Shown: piece by piece, positions 1-12,820 of the stretch
Numbering within the stretch: the first letter of the stretch is position 1
Layout: every line of letters starts with the position of its first letter
NCBI RefSeq assembly: GCF_036320965.1
Contig: NC_092270.1
Span: 22,034,940-22,098,939, forward strand
DNA from: Panulirus ornatus
Lineage: Eukaryota > Arthropoda > Malacostraca > Decapoda > Palinuridae
DNA: 64,000 nucleotides
Direction of reading: 5' to 3'
Position numbers and translations under genes: made by a program
The notes under the pieces: model-generated
The model's database searches: none
Seen by the model: only the letters and a program-made list of their open reading frames with translations
What the model was told of the DNA's origin: nothing

Positions 1-572
1 GGGTTTCGAGGTAATGTTTGGCCAACCCGGCGTGGCTCTGTCCTCCCACTTTCTGCTTAATTCGTACCCGCTGTGAAGTTTCGAAGGTCGGAAACCGGTT
101 TTCGTTGACACGTTTCGTTAACAATCCTAAAAGTTATTCTCTTTGTTTCTTCGTCGTGTTTTATCTCGTATTTCCCAGGCGAGTGTCTGCAGGTGTCCTG
201 TATGAATCTACGTAAGAGGTTGTTGAAGTTAAAGTCTTCCATTATGAGAGTATATTTAGTATACAGTCAGGTACAGCTGTGAGCTGGTTCTGTAGGAGAT
301 CAGCGGACGCAGATGTAGCAGCAGTGGAGGGAAGGTTCTCCTTGATTGAGGATCTCGCCTCTGGTTGGACGTCCAGTGAGTACATGTCTTTTGAGTAATG
401 TTCCTAAGACTTATTCACTCTACAGCCAGCCCCTGTGGAGCTGGTGGCTCTGGGTGGCTAAGACTCACATGTTGGTGATCCTCACTTCTCGTACGGGTTC
501 GATGCCGTCCCTAGCCGTCCCTAATGGGAGGGTTGCGTTGCGATGTCCGCCTTCATGCGCCTTCATCGCTCA
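1..572. other. Unique sequence, no gene recognised
   Basis: Mixed-composition DNA with only short open frames. I see no splice-bounded exon, RNA gene or known repeat in it. Confidence 0.5.
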
Positions 573-688
573 TGTCCCACTGGAACATCTGAGTGGGTTT
601 CGGAGTGTCATCGGTGAGTGGGAGGCCTTCTGTCCCACTGGAACATCTGAGTGGGTTTGGGAGTGTCATCGGTGAGTGGGAGGCCTGC
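573..688. repeat. 58-bp tandem duplication (2 copies)
   Basis: A 58-bp unit beginning TGTCCCACTGGAACATCTGA occurs at 573 and again at 631. The copies differ at one or two bases, which indicates a recent tandem duplication. Confidence 0.85.
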
Positions 689-840
689 TGGAGTGTGGCT
701 CTGTGTGCTTGCCATGGTTATGAGGGACCAGTTATCTTGTGAAGAGGAACAACAGCGTCGTCACACTCATAATCCCGTGATGGATCTCCTCATAAATGAG
801 CAGTGAAGATGGATGTCGAGATGAGTGAGGCGAGCATGAG

Positions 841-1431
841 GATGAGGGGAGGATATGTGGTGCGAGGGGGGAATATATAGTATGAGGGAAGGTTATATGG
901 TGTGAGGGAAGGATATGTGGTGTGAGGGAGGGATATGTGGTGTGAGGGAAGGATATGTGGTGTGAGGGAAGGATATGTGGTGTGAGGGAAGGATATGTGG
1001 TGTGAGGGAAGGATATGTGGTGTGAGGGAAGGATATGTGGTGTGAGGGGACGATATGTGGTGTGAGAGGAGGATATGTGGTATGAGGGGAGGATATGTGG
1101 TGTGAGAGAAGGATATGTGGTGTGAGGGAAGATATGTGGTGTGAGGGGAGGATATGTAGTGTGAGGGAAGGATATGTGGTGTGAGGGAAGGATATGTGGT
1201 GTGAGGGAAGGATATGTGGTGTGAGGGAAGGATATGTGGTGTGAGGGAAGGATATGTGGTGTGAGGGGAGGATATGTAGTGTGAGGGAAGGATATATGGT
1301 GTGAGGGGAGGATATGTGGTGTGAGGGGAGGATATGTGGTGTGAGGGAAGGATATGTGGTGTGAGGGAAGGATATGTGGTGTGAGGGAAGGATATGTGGT
1401 GTGAGGGGAGGATATGTGGTGTGAGAGGATC
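841..1431. repeat. 20-bp purine-rich minisatellite, ~29 copies
   Basis: The unit GGATATGTGGTGTGAGGGAA repeats almost without interruption. Common variants are GGGG for GGAA and TAGTGTG for TGGTGTG. The plus strand is strongly G-rich and nearly C-free. Because 20 is not a multiple of 3, the reverse strand reads as His/Pro/Ser/Thr-rich open frames in more than one phase; these are by-products, not genes. Confidence 0.95.
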
Positions 1432-2051
1432 ACTGGAAACGTGTGTGAGTGAAGTTCTTAACGGCGTACACACACGAACCACGCACGACGCATGAGGTGG
1501 AGGATCAAGAAGAGATCACCAGGAAGACTCACTACACAGAAGAGAATGATGCAAACGATGAATGAAATGATTAGACATTGGATCATTTCAAATGCAAATG
1601 GTACAAGAATGATCGGGGATTGAGGGGAAATGATTATATGTAGGAATGATTTTCAGAAACTGTATATATTTTTGATTCTTCTACTGGTATTGAGGCTGGA
1701 ATTAATGATGGTAGAAAGAACGACTCTTTCCCAGCACTGTTGGAGTGATGTTTGATAACGAGGCAACAAGTTGATAAAAAAATGGTTTTGATCTTCGTGT
1801 CATTCAGTGAAAGACATAGCTCTTAGGAGAACCTGTCAGAAATATTCAGATCTGTGTCAAGAACTCGTGTGGAGAGGTTAAAGATACCACAGTCGTTCGC
1901 TAACTGCTTGTTAGAGGTGGGTTGGTCGTTGAACGCTGGCGGCCCTGGGTGATGACGTCAACCATGTATGTGGTAGTTAATGGTGATACGTAAGGGTTAT
2001 AAACATAACGTAACGAGGGAGAGAAACTGCCTAGAAAATTGAGAGATACTA
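1432..2051. other. Unique AT-rich spacer, no gene recognised
   Basis: Between the minisatellite and the first TA run I see only unique AT-rich DNA with no recognisable coding or RNA feature. Confidence 0.5.

Positions 2052-2493
<442 letters not shown>

Positions 2494-2575
<82 letters not shown>
2494..2575. repeat. (TA)n microsatellite
   Basis: About 82 bp of TA closing the other side of the dispersed core at 2235-2493. Confidence 0.97.
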
Positions 2576-2577
<2 letters not shown>

Positions 2578-3232
2578 CTTTGAGTCCACGGGGAAAATGA
2601 AACACGAAAAGTTCCCAAGTGCACTTTCGTGTCATAATCACATCATCAGGGGAGACACTAGAGAGAAATATAACAGTCAGTTGATATACATCGAAGAGAC
2701 GAAGCTTCTCTATGTCCTCCTTCGTCAGTAAGGTCTCCTGGCAAGGTCCTTGGCCTCCTGGTGATTAACTCCGTGCCTTCCACAAGGTAGGACGGGGAGG
2801 GAGGCCAAAAGACGCTGTCTACAGGAGATACGAAGCGAGGCAACGGTGTGCAGGCCGGTGGTTGGCCGCCCGACTATGTATTGCTCGTTTAGGTAGAGTG
2901 GTCGAACCCACGCTCTCCATTATTATGATGAAAAACCTTACCTCCTCCGCCACCGAGGATGACAATGAAGGACTCAGAATGGGGCGAGGGTAAGAGGAGG
3001 TGGACTAGGCTGAGCACGTCAGAGTCGGGCATATAAAGACGTTATATAGATCAACACATAAAGATGGGAGTGTCGGTGAAGGAGTCAAGAAAGATGAGGA
3101 TACATGACCATGTCTGGAAGGGAGAAGAAAAAGGAAGGAATTTGAAACTGTTTATGTAGAGGAAAGGGAAACTGAGGTGAGGTGATAGTGGACGTATGGA
3201 GGAAAGAGGGGCCAAAGGTGACATGGTGACAA
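2576..3232. other. Unique sequence, no gene recognised
   Basis: Unique DNA with short open frames only. No splice-site-bounded coding segment is convincing. Confidence 0.45.
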
Positions 3233-3310
3233 GACAACAGGGACGTGGAACAAAACGACATGACAACAGGGACGTGGAATGGAATAACAGGACAACAGGG
3301 ACGTGGAATG
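3233..3310. repeat. 29-bp tandem repeat (3 copies)
   Basis: GACAACAGGGACGTGGAA recurs at 3233, 3262 and 3291, separated by variable 11-bp linkers. Confidence 0.8.
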
Positions 3311-3435
3311 AGATGAATATGTTAGCATAACACTTATGGATGAACAAAAGTAACTAGATGATGAAGTCTGAATGCCAAGATTATGCACACAAGTTAAAGA
3401 AAGATGTGTAAACAGTAAACAAAGTTCAGGAAATA

Positions 3436-3565
3436 GGGTCCCACGAGTGTAGAACTCCCTCCCCGTACAGTACAAGAGATGGGGCCCCACGAGTGTAGAA
3501 CTCCCTCCCCGTACAGTACAAGAGATGGGCCCCACCAGTGTAGAACTCCCTCCCCTTGCTGTATT
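3436..3565. repeat. 45/46-bp tandem repeat of a dispersed sequence (3 copies)
   Basis: CACGAGTGTAGAACTCCCTC occurs three times here (from 3436, 3481 and 3527). A single related copy lies at 36537-36610. A tandem array and a distant singleton suggest a fragment of a dispersed element that has expanded locally. Confidence 0.8.
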
Positions 3566-4198
3566 AATACAGATAAGTACACAAACAGTAAAGCCAGGAG
3601 TAAATGGGTTAGATTTCTCGAAGAACATGTGTTTGAGAGCGTGATGAAGAGTGGGCAAGTCAAAGGAAGGCAGAGATGTGGGTGGACTAAAGTGATATGT
3701 GAGTTTGAACACTATTTTAGAAAGGATGTAATTTGGATGGTTAATAAAGTACAATTTTCGAAGAGTATTCTGCTCGCCCATCCTGTGGGTGAGTGGGAAA
3801 CGGAGTATCTATCCACGGCCTGGTGAACAGACTGGGACATGGAGATTAATGACCGAAGATGAGAGAAAACACACGATCTCAGATGAAATCATACACAAAG
3901 CGAACAAATTTTGGTGGAACGTCAGACGAATTTCCTGCTAATTTAGGTAACCATCCTTAGTTAGCAGGCGAGAACGAGATGTTATAAAAGAATGAAGATT
4001 GGATTTGAGGATTCTGTCGTGGACGTGTGAGTTTCACTGACATTTTTGTTTCGGTACTTTGTAATATAACGTCATTCACTGATCTTATTTGGTGTCTAGA
4101 TTACAGAGTGAGTGTCTATTCCAGTCTTTTGAAGACAGAAAATACAAGGAATTATCAAATGATTGAATAAAAGAGCGACGATTGCTTGCCCCACTGCT
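3566..4198. other. Unique sequence; weak coding-like stretch, not called
   Basis: A frame at about 3575-3780 reads as a basic, Lys/Arg/Trp-containing peptide ('QVKGRQRCGWTKVI') that vaguely resembles LINE C-terminal tails. The match is too short to call. The rest shows nothing. Confidence 0.25.
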
Positions 4199-4227
4199 GT
4201 ATGTGTGTGTTGGGGAGGAAGACTGTT

Positions 4228-4342
4228 GCTGTAACAGTGTGTGGGGGAGGAAGATCGCCAGCTGTAACAGTGTGTGGGGGAGGAAGATCGCCAGCTGTAG
4301 CAGTGTGTGTGTGTGGGGGAGGAAGATCGCCAGCTGTAACGT
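4228..4342. repeat. 33-bp minisatellite (~3.5 copies)
   Basis: Units begin GCTGTAACAGTGTGTGGGGG at 4228, 4261, 4294 and 4332. The third unit is lengthened by extra GT dinucleotides. Confidence 0.85.
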
Positions 4343-4439
4343 GCAGGTGGAGTAAGGGATCTAACCCAGCCAGGGTCTGACCGACTCATGGCGAGCCCAG
4401 GGTGCCGTACTGGGTGTCTCGCTGACCGGGTCTTGGCCG

Positions 4440-4650
4440 GGTGTTGCCCTGGTGTTGGCCTGGTGTTGGCCTGGTGTTGGCCTGGTGTTGGCCGGGTGTT
4501 GGCCTGGTGTTGGCCTGGTGCTGGCCGGGTGTTGGCCTGGTGTTGGCCAGGTGTTGGCCTGGTGTTGGCCTGGTGTTGGCCGGGTGTTGGCCGGGTGTTG
4601 GCCTGGTGTTGGCCTGGTGTTGGCCTGGTGTTGGCCGGGTGTTGGCCGGG
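4440..4650. repeat. 11-bp GC-rich minisatellite, ~19 copies
   Basis: The unit GTGTTGGCCTG repeats with an alternate GTGTTGGCCGG and one GCTGGCC. The 11-bp period cycles through all three frames, so every frame stays open on both strands; the encoded Leu/Ala/Trp/Cys and Pro/Gly/Gln/His peptides are by-products. Confidence 0.95.
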
Positions 4651-4727
4651 TACTTGTTAGGCAAGTGAGGTGCGAGGGTTGGGTGGCGACGTGACCTTAA
4701 TTCATAAGGTCATTTGATTTTAATGAA

Positions 4728-5287
<560 letters not shown>

Positions 5288-5494
5288 AGGACATGTGAAG
5301 CGTCTGGGGTAAACCATGGACAGGTCTGTGGGGCCTGGATAGGGAGCTGTGGTTTCGGTGCATTACACATGACAGCTAGAGAATGAGTGTGAACGAATGT
5401 GGCCTTTTTGTCTGTTTTCCTGGCGCTACCTTGCTGAAGCAGGAGATAGCGATGCTGTTTCCTGTGGGATGGGGTAACGCCAGGAAAAAAAAAG
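5288..5494 (+). mobile_element. LINE 3'-end fragment (non-coding tail)
   Basis: Starts ACATGTGAAGCGTCTGGGGT, the same sequence that lies just downstream of the coding tail of the LINE fragment at 56045-56434 (opposite strand there). It continues through 'TGGTTTCGGTGCATTACA' to a degenerate copy of the GCGCTACCTCGC motif and an A-rich end at 5486-5494, followed by a short TA run. It is therefore a 5'-truncated retroelement tail in plus orientation. Confidence 0.65.
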
Positions 5495-5521
5495 TATATA
5501 TATATATATGTATGTATGTAT

Positions 5522-6593
5522 ACTCTTTCATTTTCATGTTGATTAAGAACGAGTTTTATAATCCTTAGTTTCTCGTTTTATAATCTACTATATTTTTCGT
5601 AATATTATATATCATTTGTTGCTAATCCAATAATGAGGCAATGTTTACATTTTGCAGACCCATTTTTCTGTTAACGATCCTCCTATATTTATATAACCTA
5701 TATTAAGAAAGTTTTAACAATTTCGTACTCATGAATAGATGAGTGATATTAAAAGACTTATAAAATATAGAATTTTAGATGAAATCTAAAATAGTTTATC
5801 CTCATGAAAAATGAAAAGGAAAAGGGGAAAAGGTTCTATATTCGTCTCCTTCATGAAGATTACGAACCTCAGAAATTCAGCTGAGGTTTGCATATATATC
5901 ACCCAACACCACAATCTTTGGCTCGTCTCGTTCCAGTCTGCATATCCTCTCAAAAATAACTTGAAAAATTCTTTTTTGTCTACCTCTTCCTCCCGCCTCG
6001 CCATTTCTAGAACATAACCAGATTTTTACTTTAACATTTTTTCCTTCTTAAAAATATCCGTCAGTTCATTTTTAATTTTTTTTCCTCGTTAATTTTTATA
6101 AATTTATTCTTAGAATAATTTGCTAATTTGCCTCAGCGACCTGTCTGCCTGCACCTTCCTCTCCAGCCACTCAAGTGTACACAACCAAATCCCGTTTTCT
6201 TTGGATCTTGGCCAAATGAACAACTGCAATGCGAGACTTGAACTTTAGAACAAACAAAAGCAGTGACAGCTTTGGCGAGCATATTACTCTTTCTAGCACA
6301 CAGAATAAACCTTAATATACTAGAAAAAAATAGGAAAAAATCAAAGTATTCCTTGATATAACAATTACTATAGAAACTGAGAGAAAACGCGAGGAGGTGT
6401 AAACTAGGAAGAATTTTGAATGTAAAAGGATATTAGAAAAGACCTTTAAGATTCCAAAGATGTTCTTCCAATACATCATGTATCAGTTATCTACATAGTG
6501 GTGCACACAGGCCTTGCTGCTCCAAGCAGACTCACTCGCTACTTACACTTACACAAATTTAAACCATCAAAAGAAGTACAAGCGTTACTACAT

Positions 6594-6595
<2 letters not shown>
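5522..6595. other. AT-rich unique sequence, no gene recognised
   Basis: AT-rich DNA with overlapping open frames on both strands near 5786-6017. None has conserved motifs or splice context that I can support. Confidence 0.4.

Positions 6596-6645
<50 letters not shown>
6596..6645. repeat. (CA)n microsatellite
   Basis: About 50 bp of CA, directly upstream of a SINE-like remnant. Confidence 0.97.
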
Positions 6646-6648
<3 letters not shown>

Positions 6649-6674
6649 CGTATACGAGCACACACTTACATGTG

Positions 6675-6800
6675 CGGTCGTGGTGGGCAGGTCAGCGCTG
6701 CTCTCAATGTACTTCTCGGGTCCGTGATCGAATCCCTGTTCGTGGCAGTCTGCTCACAGTCAGCCCAGCTGTTCGTCGCCGCTTCCTAGAGGTCGGTGAG
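6675..6800 (+). mobile_element. tRNA-derived SINE remnant
   Basis: GATCGAATC at 6726-6734 fits the Pol III B box (GWTCRANNC). It follows a tRNA-like 'CAGCGCTGCTCTC' and 'TCTCGGGTCCGTG', and is followed by 'GCAGTCTGCTCACAG' and 'CAGCCCAGCTGTTC', a tail type I associate with decapod tRNA-SINEs. The A box is degenerate. It is probably inactive. Confidence 0.5.
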
Positions 6801-7380
6801 CGAGCGTGTGGCGTAAGCTGGGGGTTGTGGGTGGGAGACAGATGTGGTGAGGTAGGAGTGTTGTAGGTAACGTGTGGTTGTAGAAGATCACAACCCACCT
6901 GCTTGGTTGTCTGGTTTGGTTGGTACACCATAGAATACACAACCCTGGTGGTCGTCTCTTGTACCAACACGACAACCCTATCGTCGTTTTCTATACTAAG
7001 ACGACTCTATATATAGATATAGATATTAGTATCTTTCCCCCAAGCAACGCTGGATACCTGGCCACACCGTCAATTATTCAACGCTGGGACGCTGGGAGCT
7101 CAGGGCATCTCTCCTTTTTTTTTCTGGGTTATCTTTTCTTTCCAAGGATGAGCCAGAACATGGTCATAGACAATCCCCTGAGTAAAAGCTGTGGTGTCCC
7201 ATTAAACTATTTCTATCCCCGCCTAACCTGGCATTACCTGGAGTGTGTGTGTTCGTAAGGCATGTGGTCAAGTCTTTGTATCCAGTGCATCTGATTGAAG
7301 AATAGAAGGCTACATCATCCTAGGATCTAACAAGCAGAGGCCTAAGCCATAGTCTGCTAGCTTCTGGACTATCCTGATGA
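6801..7380. other. Unique sequence, no gene recognised
   Basis: Short open frames overlap on both strands around 6920-7258 without recognisable motifs. Confidence 0.4.
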
Positions 7381-7496
7381 GCTAAGTAACCCTGCCAGCC
7401 TCCTCTGTAGCTAAGTAACCCTGCCAGCCTCTTCTGTAGCTAAGTAACCCTGCCAGCCTCCTCTGTAGCTAAGTAACCCTGCCAGCCTCTTCTGTA
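7381..7496. repeat. 29-bp minisatellite (4 copies)
   Basis: GCTAAGTAACCCTGCCAGCC starts each unit at 7381, 7410, 7439 and 7468. Alternate units read CTCCTCTGTA and CTCTTCTGTA, so the array is effectively a duplicated 58-bp dimer. Confidence 0.9.
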
Positions 7497-8475
7497 GCCC
7501 AAGACTACATACAAGGCTAGGTTACAGTACTTGCTGTAACCCCCAGCAGACTACGTACTTCCTCAAGACTTCCTTGAAGGCTCCAGACTTCCACACATCC
7601 CAGACTACCTAACCACCTGTAGCCTCAGTCAGTAGCTTGTGGTCCTAGACTACCATTACACAGATAGCTTGCAGGCCAAAGAATAGCCTAACACTTATTT
7701 TCTTATCTCCGTAACACACTCTAGCGTCTAACACTGTGTTATATTCTCTTAGTGTTTCTTAGTGACCTGTAACACATTCTAGTATTGTGTACGTCTTTAA
7801 GTTTGTGTTACAGAGGAAGAAAATGGTGTCTGTGTATTGATTCATATATGATGATAGTCAAAATGATTTGGAATTGCTGAGTTAATTTATGATCCGCCTC
7901 TTGTCTATTGCTCAAATAAGAGAGAAAATATTCCTTACATATTTTCTCACAAGAATCTATTAAATCATTAAGAAAGTATAGGCAAAAAGCTATAGAATAT
8001 ATAGAAATATAGCCTCAAGTTCATTTTGGTATAACAGTGCGAGAGAAAGCCATGTCTTCCCAAACACACTCCCAATAATATGATAGAAAGCGTTTGCTTG
8101 TTGCTGAAGGGAAACGCAGCGAGTCGTTTATCTTGACGGGCGTTCAAAGCAGGGCCAGGCCAGCAGCCAGATACCAGGAGCAGTCGGACACAGAAGCACT
8201 CAATGCTTGGGGGCTGGACACAGGAACTGCTGGACAACGATTCTCCAATACTGAAGCCAGCAGCTGCACGTCACACGACTACCAAAACACAACCGGGACC
8301 TTGAACAATGCTTTCGTTTTGATATAAATATCTTTTTTTTTACGTTGATGATTCATCTGTATCATAGGCATTGCTTGCAAGTGTGGCATGACCAGAAAAC
8401 ATTCACGAAAGAACTGGATTTTAAATATCATCATCAACCAACACTTGAAGTGGTCTGCTATCTTCCTGTAGTGCT

Positions 8476-8477
<2 letters not shown>
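7497..8477. other. Unique sequence, no gene recognised
   Basis: No gene, RNA or element recognised. Two adjacent variants of 'CTAGCGTCTAACACTGTG'-like sequence near 7720-7790 hint at an old short duplication. Confidence 0.4.

Positions 8478-8564
<87 letters not shown>
8478..8564. repeat. (GA)n microsatellite
   Basis: Uninterrupted GA run of about 87 bp. Confidence 0.98.
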
Positions 8565-8568
<4 letters not shown>

Positions 8569-8841
8569 ATGGTGGATGTGGTGCTTCATCTATGTTTTCT
8601 CTGGTTCTGATACTTACAAGGATCGTGATCAGGAGGTAAAGCTGGTGATTAAGTAGTTAGTTGGTTGTTTTAGGCCTATCAACTACCAGGGTGATTAAGG
8701 CTCTCAACGTAAGCTATAGCCAACAACTGAACCATCATCGTTAACACCTTCTTCACGTGTTTCAAGATGGTTCTAAAAGACCACACACACACACACACTC
8801 TCTGCATGTGGTCGCATGGTTGAATAGTTAAGATAAAACAG

Positions 8842-8922
8842 CTTTTATATATTTGTATTTTCTTCTATATATTTGTATTTTCTTTTATATATTTGTATTT
8901 TCTTTTATATATTTGTATTTTC
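8842..8922. repeat. 20-bp AT-rich minisatellite (4 copies)
   Basis: TTTATATATTTGTATTTTCT repeats four times with only C/T changes at the junction. Confidence 0.9.
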
Positions 8923-9217
8923 CTCAGCCTAATTATGCCACAAACAGATCTGAACAAAACTAAGTGAACAAGATCCAGAAATGAATTTTCCCAACCAAGG
9001 AGGATAAACAGGCGAGTTTCCACATATTTTTGTATCGCTTGTTTGGTAATTTGGTTTCACAAGTTGTGGTCAGTCTGGATCAAAATATAAGAGGAAGCAG
9101 GCTACCCACACCTAGACCAGATGTGCTGTAATCCATTTTTTTTTTCCTTTTTTTTTCTTCGCAAGTGTTTAAAATGTATCGTTTACTTGGGGTATGTTCT
9201 GTTATTATTGTAAATAA

Positions 9218-9455
9218 TGATCTTGGGTGATCAATACACGATGGATGATGATCTTGGATGATCAATTTACACGATGGATGATGATCTTGGATGATCAATA
9301 CATGATGGATGATGATCTTGGATGATCAAAACATATGGATTTATGACCCTTTGGGTGATCAAACAGATGGATGATGATCTTTTGGGTGATCAATTTCAGA
9401 TGGATGATGGGTCTTGGATGATCAATACATGGGTGGATGTTTTTCTTGGATGATA
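9218..9455. repeat. ~30-bp minisatellite, ~8 copies, decaying rightward
   Basis: GATGGATGATGATCTTGGAT and GATCAAT(N)CA segments alternate. Early units are regular. Later ones carry stretched G and T runs, and the array blends into the low-quality tract that follows. Confidence 0.85.
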
Positions 9456-10420
9456 ATACCCCGAGGGATGATCGGTGACAATAAGATAGTATCTTTGGTG
9501 TTTAATCCCGGGTGTGTTTGGGTCTTTTTTGGGTTTTTGTTTTTTGGGAACAAACACAAATTCCCCTTGGTAACAATAACAAAACTTGGTTTCCCACCTG
9601 GTGAGGGGCGGATGACTACACAAAGGTATATTTGGTACAAAAATATTTTCTTATTCTCCGATGGTTTTGGATTTGGGATGATCAATCTATTTTGTGATCT
9701 TGGATGTTAAAAAGTTGTGATCTTGGATGTTACGGGGTGTTTTTCCTCTTGGGGTTTTTGGTAATAAATAACATGGTTATTCTTTTAGGTCAATCAAGAG
9801 GGATACGGGTGTAAACAGAATATGGCGGTATTTTAAGTTTTGTTTAAAAAAGAAAATAAGAAGGAAGAAATACACATGGGTTATTCTTATATCAAAAAAA
9901 ATGTTTGGTTCCGTGGTTATGTTTATTTCTACACCATTTTATTACTTATTCAAAACCAAGTGTTTTGGGGTTCATGATATATTTTTTCAAAAATTTTTTT
10001 ATTTCAAAACCTGAATTTATTTATTCAATTTAAAGATGGATTTGACGGTTATTAAAACATTTTGGATAAGTTTGGTGAAAAAATTTTTTTAAGACCTTGG
10101 AAAATTTTTTATGGTGATACGGTATCAAACAAGTATTGTCTTGGTGTTTTTTTTTTTTCCCCCAAAAGGGGGGTTTTTTGGGGAAATAAAGGGGGGTTTT
10201 AAAAAAAAAATTTTTTTAAAAAAAAAAAATTTGGGGGGGGGGGGAAAAAAAAACCCCCCCCTTTTAAAAAAGGGGGGAAAACTGGTTGGGGTTTTTCTTA
10301 TTCCCCCTTTTGGGCCCCCCCCCAAAGCCCCCGGGGGGGGTTTTTCCCCCCCCCAAACCCCCCTTTTTCCCCCCCTTTTTTGGTTTCCCCCCCCTTTTCT
10401 GTCTTTTTCTATGGTCTTAC
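9330..10420. other. Probable low-quality consensus tract (homopolymer blocks)
   Basis: From about 9330 homopolymers lengthen progressively. By 10140-10400 the sequence is almost entirely blocks of T, C, G and A, each 4-10 bases long. This differs from any repeat elsewhere in the window and resembles consensus error from noisy long reads. Phe/Gly/Lys/Pro-rich open frames here should be ignored. Confidence 0.7.
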
Positions 10421-11046
10421 TGAAGCGCTAGACCGCTGTAATGCATCGCTACTGTGCTCTTTATGACGACCTTATCCTCGAAGGTATAGGAAAATTATGC
10501 CACCACTCCATCGCTTTCCCACAAGTCACGGCAAAGACGAGGTCCCACAACACCTCTCAAAACCTCCCCAACACTGACCCCCCCTCGACAGCTGGCTAAC
10601 CATCCAATAATTACCTCTCACAGCAGACAATCTGTGTCTGTTTGTGGACACCCGCCCTTGACAGCTCACAACTACTGTGGACTCCGTTGGTGGCGCTGTT
10701 GATGAACTCGTATTCTTGATAACACCAACCTGACCTTTACCCCCTTGTTTACTCCACCTCCCCTGCAAACAACTCATGATATCAGGACCTTTGTTGATGG
10801 TCACCGAGACTGACCTTCTGTGCTTTTAAAAGCTTTAGGATATCAGTCTTGACATTATCATAATGTTTTCCATTGTGTGACGTCCACACATGAAACCCCC
10901 ATCAAGCATTATTTCTAAGCCATGAGACTCGAGTTTTACAAGCTCAAGGCAAACAGGACATGTCGTCTGGAGTGAACCAGTTCTATCTACCTGACCAGAA
11001 GAGTCTAGAAACTGTTGGAAATACCAATATATAATGTACAGCGGAT
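10421..11046. other. Unique sequence, no gene recognised
   Basis: Normal-looking unique DNA resumes sharply after the homopolymer tract. A 92-codon minus-strand frame at 10526-10804 has no motif I recognise. Confidence 0.4.
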
Positions 11047-11357
11047 GGCTCCTCCCCCACCCACCACTATAGATGGAGACAGGATAGTACAGCAGAAGGC
11101 TCCTCCCCCACCCACCACTATAGATGGAGACAGGATAGTACAGCAGAAGGCTCCTCCCCCACCCACCACTATAGATGGAGACAGGATAGTACAGCAGAAG
11201 GCTCCTCCCCACCCACCACTATAGATGGAGACAGGATAGTACAGCAGAAGGCTCCTCCCCCACCCACCACTATAGATGGAGACAGGATAGTACAGCAGAA
11301 GGCTCCTCCCCCACCCACCACTATAGATGGAGACAGGACAGTACAGCAGAAGGCTCC
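11047..11357. repeat. 51-bp minisatellite, ~6 copies
   Basis: GGCTCCTCCCCCACCCACCA starts each unit and GACAGGATAGTACAGCAGAA ends it. One unit has lost a C (50 bp) and the last has a truncated C-rich block. Open frames on both strands follow from the 17-codon period. Confidence 0.95.
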
Positions 11358-12635
11358 TCCCTCCACCACTCCCTCAAACACATCAGTTGGCAGGAAAATA
11401 GCTATGAAGAAGCAATGTTTACTATGGCTATAATATTCTGACATGATTTTTTATCGATAATAATGAATTGGAAACCTGTTGATCTAATTACATCTGCCAG
11501 CTACTCTGTAAGAAACATTGGGAATTAAATGCATAAAACTGTTCTTTCCCCAAGCAAGTTTAACAGGGACTATAAATTCCTGTGCAACAATAGAATCATT
11601 CAGATAATTGTCTGTACGTATCGTGATCATAGCTTTCACATGAACAGTAATTGATGAAGGTGTTATAAAGGAATTTATTGTGTCTGTGTACCTTATGTTA
11701 TAGACGGCTCAAGGTGTGGCGGCCGCACACACATATCCCAGGCTTCAATGTGATGATTTCATCTGCCTGGGATAAACCAGTATCTCATTTATCCCACCCT
11801 CTAGTAGGGACAGACCTACAGTAGAGCTGGACTGATTACAATTGGTGATTTCTTTATCATTCATGTTCTCCGTCGTCGTCTCAAACGTTCACCACAGTCA
11901 CAAGATATGACAGACTCACTACTTGGAATCGAACCTCATCTCGGTGCTACAGCAAGGAGATTCTACTGAAAGATACAGTGATCAGATACCACAGAATCAT
12001 TCAGGATACAAAACTCGGGAGATATCTCTACTGAAATCTTACAGGTTCTCTTCCATAGACGCAAAAAAGTGGCGAGATACAATTGCTACAATTGCTACTA
12101 CAATAACTTGATTGTAGACTTGTGACGCAGCAAGAAACCTATTAACAACTGCTGAACAGAAAATACAGAGGCCATGCATAACCACACAACATCAAAAAAT
12201 TCAAAACTACTGTCACTGTATTCGTAACTGAATCGAAAGAAAAAGGCAGAATGTTTGTAGACAGACAACAGTTGCAACATCTCTTAGAGATACCGTAGAT
12301 ATTCCATTCTAAATATATAGTGGCTCGAACTCACATCTCAGAAGAGCGGTGTAAAGAGACACAGACAGTACGAATTCCAGTGGGGTTTGGGCGGGGGTAA
12401 GAACAAAGCAATCATATACGAGAGAACGGGGAAAGCTCAAAGAGAACAATACAGCAACATACACATAGACACTACCAAAAGCATTTGATAAAAGTTGGAA
12501 CAAAAACCTTCTAGATGAACCAACCTCACAACAATCAACACGACGCTATGCAACTTCCTCGGTTATAGAAAAGCCGCCATCAAAGTGAGGTGCTGGAATC
12601 CCACAAGGGAATATGTTACCTCCAACTCTGTACAA
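11358..12635. other. Unique sequence, no gene recognised
   Basis: No exon, RNA gene or transposon recognised. Open frames of 60-64 codons near 11923-12503 lack motifs. Confidence 0.4.
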
Positions 12636-12681
12636 GATATATATGTATATATATCTATCTGTCTATCTATCTATCTATCTA

Positions 12682-12720
<39 letters not shown>

Positions 12721-12729
12721 ATCTATCTA

Positions 12730-12819
<90 letters not shown>
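12636..12819. repeat. Compound (TA)n/(TATC)n microsatellite
   Basis: TATC tracts at about 12653-12685 and 12717-12732 are separated and followed by TA runs. Point interruptions of a TA run have probably spread into tetranucleotide blocks. Confidence 0.95.

Positions 12820-12820
<1 letters not shown>

Noticed and set aside
10111..10431. 106-codon frame in the homopolymer tract
   Set aside because: It lies wholly within probable consensus error; the composition (Phe, Gly, Lys, Pro runs) reflects homopolymers.
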